From assembly GCA_002726845.1 (NCBI GenBank), contig PBSP01000085.1, positions 1 through 7,533 of the forward strand: a stretch of 7,533 bases of DNA, written 5' to 3'. The position numbers were made by a program, and so were the translations under genes. Below are positions 5,959 through 7,533 of the stretch, in pieces. The DNA comes from Methanobacteriota archaeon. Its GTDB lineage: Archaea; Thermoplasmatota; Poseidoniia; Poseidoniales; Poseidoniaceae. Every line of letters starts with the position of its first letter. Position 1 is the first letter of the stretch. Under the pieces are notes generated by a model. It saw nothing but the letters and a program-made list of their open reading frames with translations, had not been told where the DNA came from and searched no databases.

Positions 5959-6330
5959 TCAGTTCTTGATTCCATTGATTGCTTCAACGACGTTGCTAAA
6001 TGCTTCAGTGTTGGGTTTGGAAATTTCCATAATTGCAATCGATGCGGTTTTTACACCGTTTGGCAGTCCTGTTTCTTTGGCAAGGAATTCTTGGCTTGGA
6101 ACGTATCCGTATGGGATCCCTTTTTCTTCACATATCAATGGAATGTGGGCCAAAAGTTCGGGCGGGTTAACGTCTTCTGCAAGCACAATGAACTGTGCAG
6201 TTCCGCGTTCTGCAGACTTGGTTACTTCGTTACTTCCTTTTTTTATTCGCCCGCCTTGGTTTGCTCTGATGAGCTCGTATATGTTATCGGCGAGGTCGCT
6301 TGGGGTTTCAAATCGTACGTGTACACTCAT
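5959..6330 (-). CDS. rpl7ae: Ribosomal protein L7Ae (kink-turn binding)
   Basis: A 123-residue L7Ae, which binds kink-turns in 23S rRNA, box C/D and H/ACA guide RNAs and RNase P RNA. The RNA-binding segment GRIKKGSNEVTKSAERG is at residues 27-43, followed by AQFIVLAEDVNPPELLAHIP and the CEEKGIPYGYVPSQ block. The open frame extends to 6396, but the family starts close to the ATG at 6330 (MSVHVRFETP). A GAGG at 6343-6340 lies nine bases upstream, and the TATA-like box at 6381-6373 would start transcription inside the longer frame. An ATG at 6339 (MNPMSVHV) is the alternative. It heads the translation operon that continues into S28e, L24e and probably ndk and aIF5B. Confidence 0.95.
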   Translation of the reverse strand: MSVHVRFETPSDLADNIYELIRANQGGRIKKGSNEVTKSAERGTAQFIVLAEDVNPPELLAHIPLICEEKGIPYGYVPSQEFLAKETGLPNGVKTASIAIMEISKPNTEAFSNVVEAINGIKN

Positions 6331-6343
6331 TGGATTCATCCTC

Positions 6344-6367
6344 GTGTGGTATTCGTTGGGCCCACAC
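6344..6367 (-). promoter_or_regulatory. Dyad upstream of L7Ae, with GA steps flanking both arms
   Basis: The minus strand has GTGTGG (6367-6362), a 12-base spacer, then CCACAC (6349-6344): a perfect 6-base inverted repeat. A GA dinucleotide precedes the first arm and another follows the second, which in RNA could form tandem sheared G-A pairs, a core feature of kink-turns. The L7Ae ribosome-binding site overlaps the 3' edge. A proper outer C stem with a 3-base bulge is not clear. The left arm falls before the start site predicted from the TATA box, so a role as RNA requires upstream transcription; otherwise it is a DNA operator candidate. Confidence 0.35.
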
Positions 6368-6372
6368 TCGAC

Positions 6373-6381
6373 CATATAAAT
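6373..6381 (-). promoter_or_regulatory. TATA box of the L7Ae operon
   Basis: The minus strand reads ATTTATATG, a good archaeal TATA-box match in the 86-base gap between prs and L7Ae. A start about 25 bases downstream would fall near 6350, leaving a leader of about 20 bases with a GAGG ribosome-binding site. The spacing is plausible; no transcript data are available. Confidence 0.6.
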
Positions 6382-6404
6382 GCAGTGCAACAGCACCGCA
6401 CAAG

Positions 6405-6409
6405 AAAAA
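6405..6409 (-). terminator. Oligo-T run after prs
   Basis: About 8 bases after the prs stop the minus strand reads GTTTTTCTTG. Archaeal transcripts often end at T tracts without a hairpin. The run is short, so it is a weak candidate, but its place between prs and the L7Ae TATA box fits a transcription boundary. Confidence 0.35.
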
Positions 6410-6416
6410 CAGCCAA

Positions 6417-7346
6417 TTATTCGAGAAGTTGGTGGATACCACGCGCCAGTGCTTCACCAGCATCAATGACGGAACGGGGGTTGGATAGGCTTCCAGTGGC
6501 ATGAACACCATCCACATACTGGGTCAATCTTCGAATTGCTCCTCCAGTAAAGAGGCCGTGTGAACATGCTGCATGAACTTCAACCGCTCCTTGCGAGCGG
6601 AGAGCCTCCGCAGCGCGACAAATGGTTCCGCCCGTGGCAATCATATCGTCGACGATTGCAACAATTTTGCCTTTGACATCCAAGTCTTTGGCCTTGTGAA
6701 CAATGGTGTGAGCATCGATTCGTGTTTTCTCTAGGTACGAGAATTCACACCCGATAAGATTGGCAACTTGACTTGCACGATCAATTGCACCCTTGTCGGG
6801 TGAGAGGATGAAATCAGGATTCACTTCGTTCTTGAGATGAGAAGCGAGTTCGGGCATTGCTGAGGTAAATGCTACAGGAACGGAGAAGTTTTGCAGAACC
6901 TCAGGTGCATGCAAATCGAGTACTGTGATTCCATCGCATTGAGATGCGAGCATGTCAGCAATGGCTCTGGCTGAGATGACTTCTCCTGGCTTGAAACGCT
7001 TGTCTTGTCGAGAATATCCAAAATATGGCACCGCAAGGTAGACTCCGGGGCCAATATCTTCCATTTTTTGCGGTTCGATACCTCGAAGGTTCTCCAAATA
7101 GCCTTTGCGTACATCGGATACTGCTTTGAGAATCAGCATGGTTTCTACAATACCTGCGTCCGGGAACGTGTTTGAAACCACCACCACTGGTTCGGATCGA
7201 ATCGTTTGAATATCATCCTCAGGTATTCGTATGTATCCTTCCGAATCAGGAAATCTACGAGCCTCGAGTCGGACATGATCCCATCCCAATGATTGCGCGA
7301 GTTGCTCTGCCACTTGTTGCGCGTTGCTCCCGGAGACGACGACCAT
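6417..7346 (-). CDS. prs: Ribose-phosphate pyrophosphokinase (PRPP synthase)
   Basis: A 309-residue enzyme making PRPP from ribose 5-phosphate and ATP, for nucleotide, His and Trp synthesis. It shows the FPDSEGYIRIP segment (32-42), the ATP-site block PYFGYSRQDKRF (107-118), the metal-binding DLHAP (144-148), SPDKGAIDRA (182-191), the KTR flexible-loop residues (207-209) and the PRPP loop VDDMIATGGT (232-241). Length is near normal, but the segment at about 81-99, just before the VPYFGY strand, appears longer than in bacterial or archaeal relatives I recall. The ATG at 7346 follows GAGGG (7357-7353) by six bases. It is 77 bases downstream of tRNA-Ile; no convincing TATA box lies between, so joint transcription with the tRNA is possible. 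Confidence 0.95.
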   Translation of the reverse strand: MVVVSGSNAQQVAEQLAQSLGWDHVRLEARRFPDSEGYIRIPEDDIQTIRSEPVVVVSNTFPDAGIVETMLILKAVSDVRKGYLENLRGIEPQKMEDIGPGVYLAVPYFGYSRQDKRFKPGEVISARAIADMLASQCDGITVLDLHAPEVLQNFSVPVAFTSAMPELASHLKNEVNPDFILSPDKGAIDRASQVANLIGCEFSYLEKTRIDAHTIVHKAKDLDVKGKIVAIVDDMIATGGTICRAAEALRSQGAVEVHAACSHGLFTGGAIRRLTQYVDGVHATGSLSNPRSVIDAGEALARGIHQLLE

Positions 7347-7423
7347 CGGCTTCCCTCATGTCGTGCTGAGCGCCGCCCGTTCATCTTCTTTGCGAGTCTA
7401 TCGACACGACGTTGCTCATGGAT

Positions 7424-7500
7424 TGGTGCGCGAGGCAGGACTTGAACCTGCGACCTCCCGGTTATCAGCCGGGTGCTCCAGCCGACTAAGCTACCCGCGC
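7424..7500 (-). tRNA. trnI-GAT: tRNA-Ile (anticodon GAU), CCA encoded
   Basis: The minus strand folds as a full tRNA. The acceptor is GCGCGGG with CTCGCGC (one G-U pair). The D stem is GCTT/GAGC. The anticodon stem is CCCGG/CCGGG with loop CTGATAA, giving anticodon GAT. The T arm is GCAGG-TTCAAGT-CCTGC, followed by discriminator A (7427). The next bases are CCA (7426-7424), so the 3' end is encoded in DNA. There is no intron. The mature body without CCA is 74 bases. Confidence 0.97.
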
Positions 7501-7533
7501 AAAGGCAGGTCGCCGACCGACCATCCCATCATA

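Noticed and set aside
5866..6504. 212-residue open frame on the plus strand
   Set aside because: It crosses S28e, L7Ae and the end of prs on the opposite strand, has no recognisable domain, and would run across the L7Ae promoter.
7508..7522. 5-base inverted repeat (GGTCG/CGACC) just upstream of the tRNA
   Set aside because: It is too short, and the window ends too soon to judge it.

Overview
The window looks like a core chromosomal segment of a euryarchaeon. It carries archaeal/eukaryal-type translation genes (L7Ae, S28e, L24e, aIF5B), strong GGTGA/GGAGG ribosome-binding sites and one TATA-like promoter. The gene content, the moderate GC, and a membrane protein with an acidic tail ending in a Trp-rich LPEGWTMEQW-type motif make me favour a marine Thermoplasmatota lineage (Marine Group II/III-like). 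That placement is inference from memory, not from a search.

Layout: a truncated membrane protein runs rightwards (1-464). Everything else is on the minus strand. Reading in the direction of transcription (right to left): tRNA-Ile(GAU) with an encoded CCA end (7500-7424); PRPP synthase prs (7346-6417); a TATA-like promoter and a dyad; the translation block L7Ae, S28e, L24e, ndk, aIF5B (6330-3167); a MoxR-type AAA+ ATPase (3085-2084); a ParA-family ATPase (2013-1057); a small ribbon-helix-helix (RHH) protein (957-730); and an unrecognised 84-residue protein (719-465). The stop codon of that last gene abuts the stop codon of the rightward gene with no base between.

How the genes work together: prs and ndk supply PRPP and NTPs. 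L7Ae, S28e and L24e are ribosomal, and L7Ae also binds kink-turn RNAs. aIF5B joins the ribosomal subunits at initiation. This is a widely conserved archaeal neighbourhood. The left third is more unusual. A ParA ATPase followed by a small RHH DNA-binding protein recalls known type Ib and SegAB partition pairs, and here it is translationally coupled to an unknown small protein. I consider this the best candidate for an undescribed system, possibly an archaeal chromosome or nucleoid segregation module. The evidence is synteny and fold-level motifs only.

Start codons: in three genes (ndk, L24e, the 84-aa ORF) the longest ORF begins at a GTG that lies inside the GGTGA ribosome-binding site. I moved these starts to the ATG 5 bases downstream of the site. 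ParA, the RHH gene and L7Ae were also shortened, using Shine-Dalgarno position. No CRISPR array, insertion sequence, integrase or rRNA is visible. No gene-free stretch exceeds 300 bases; the longest gaps are about 70-100 bases and are described under the promoter and dyad entries.
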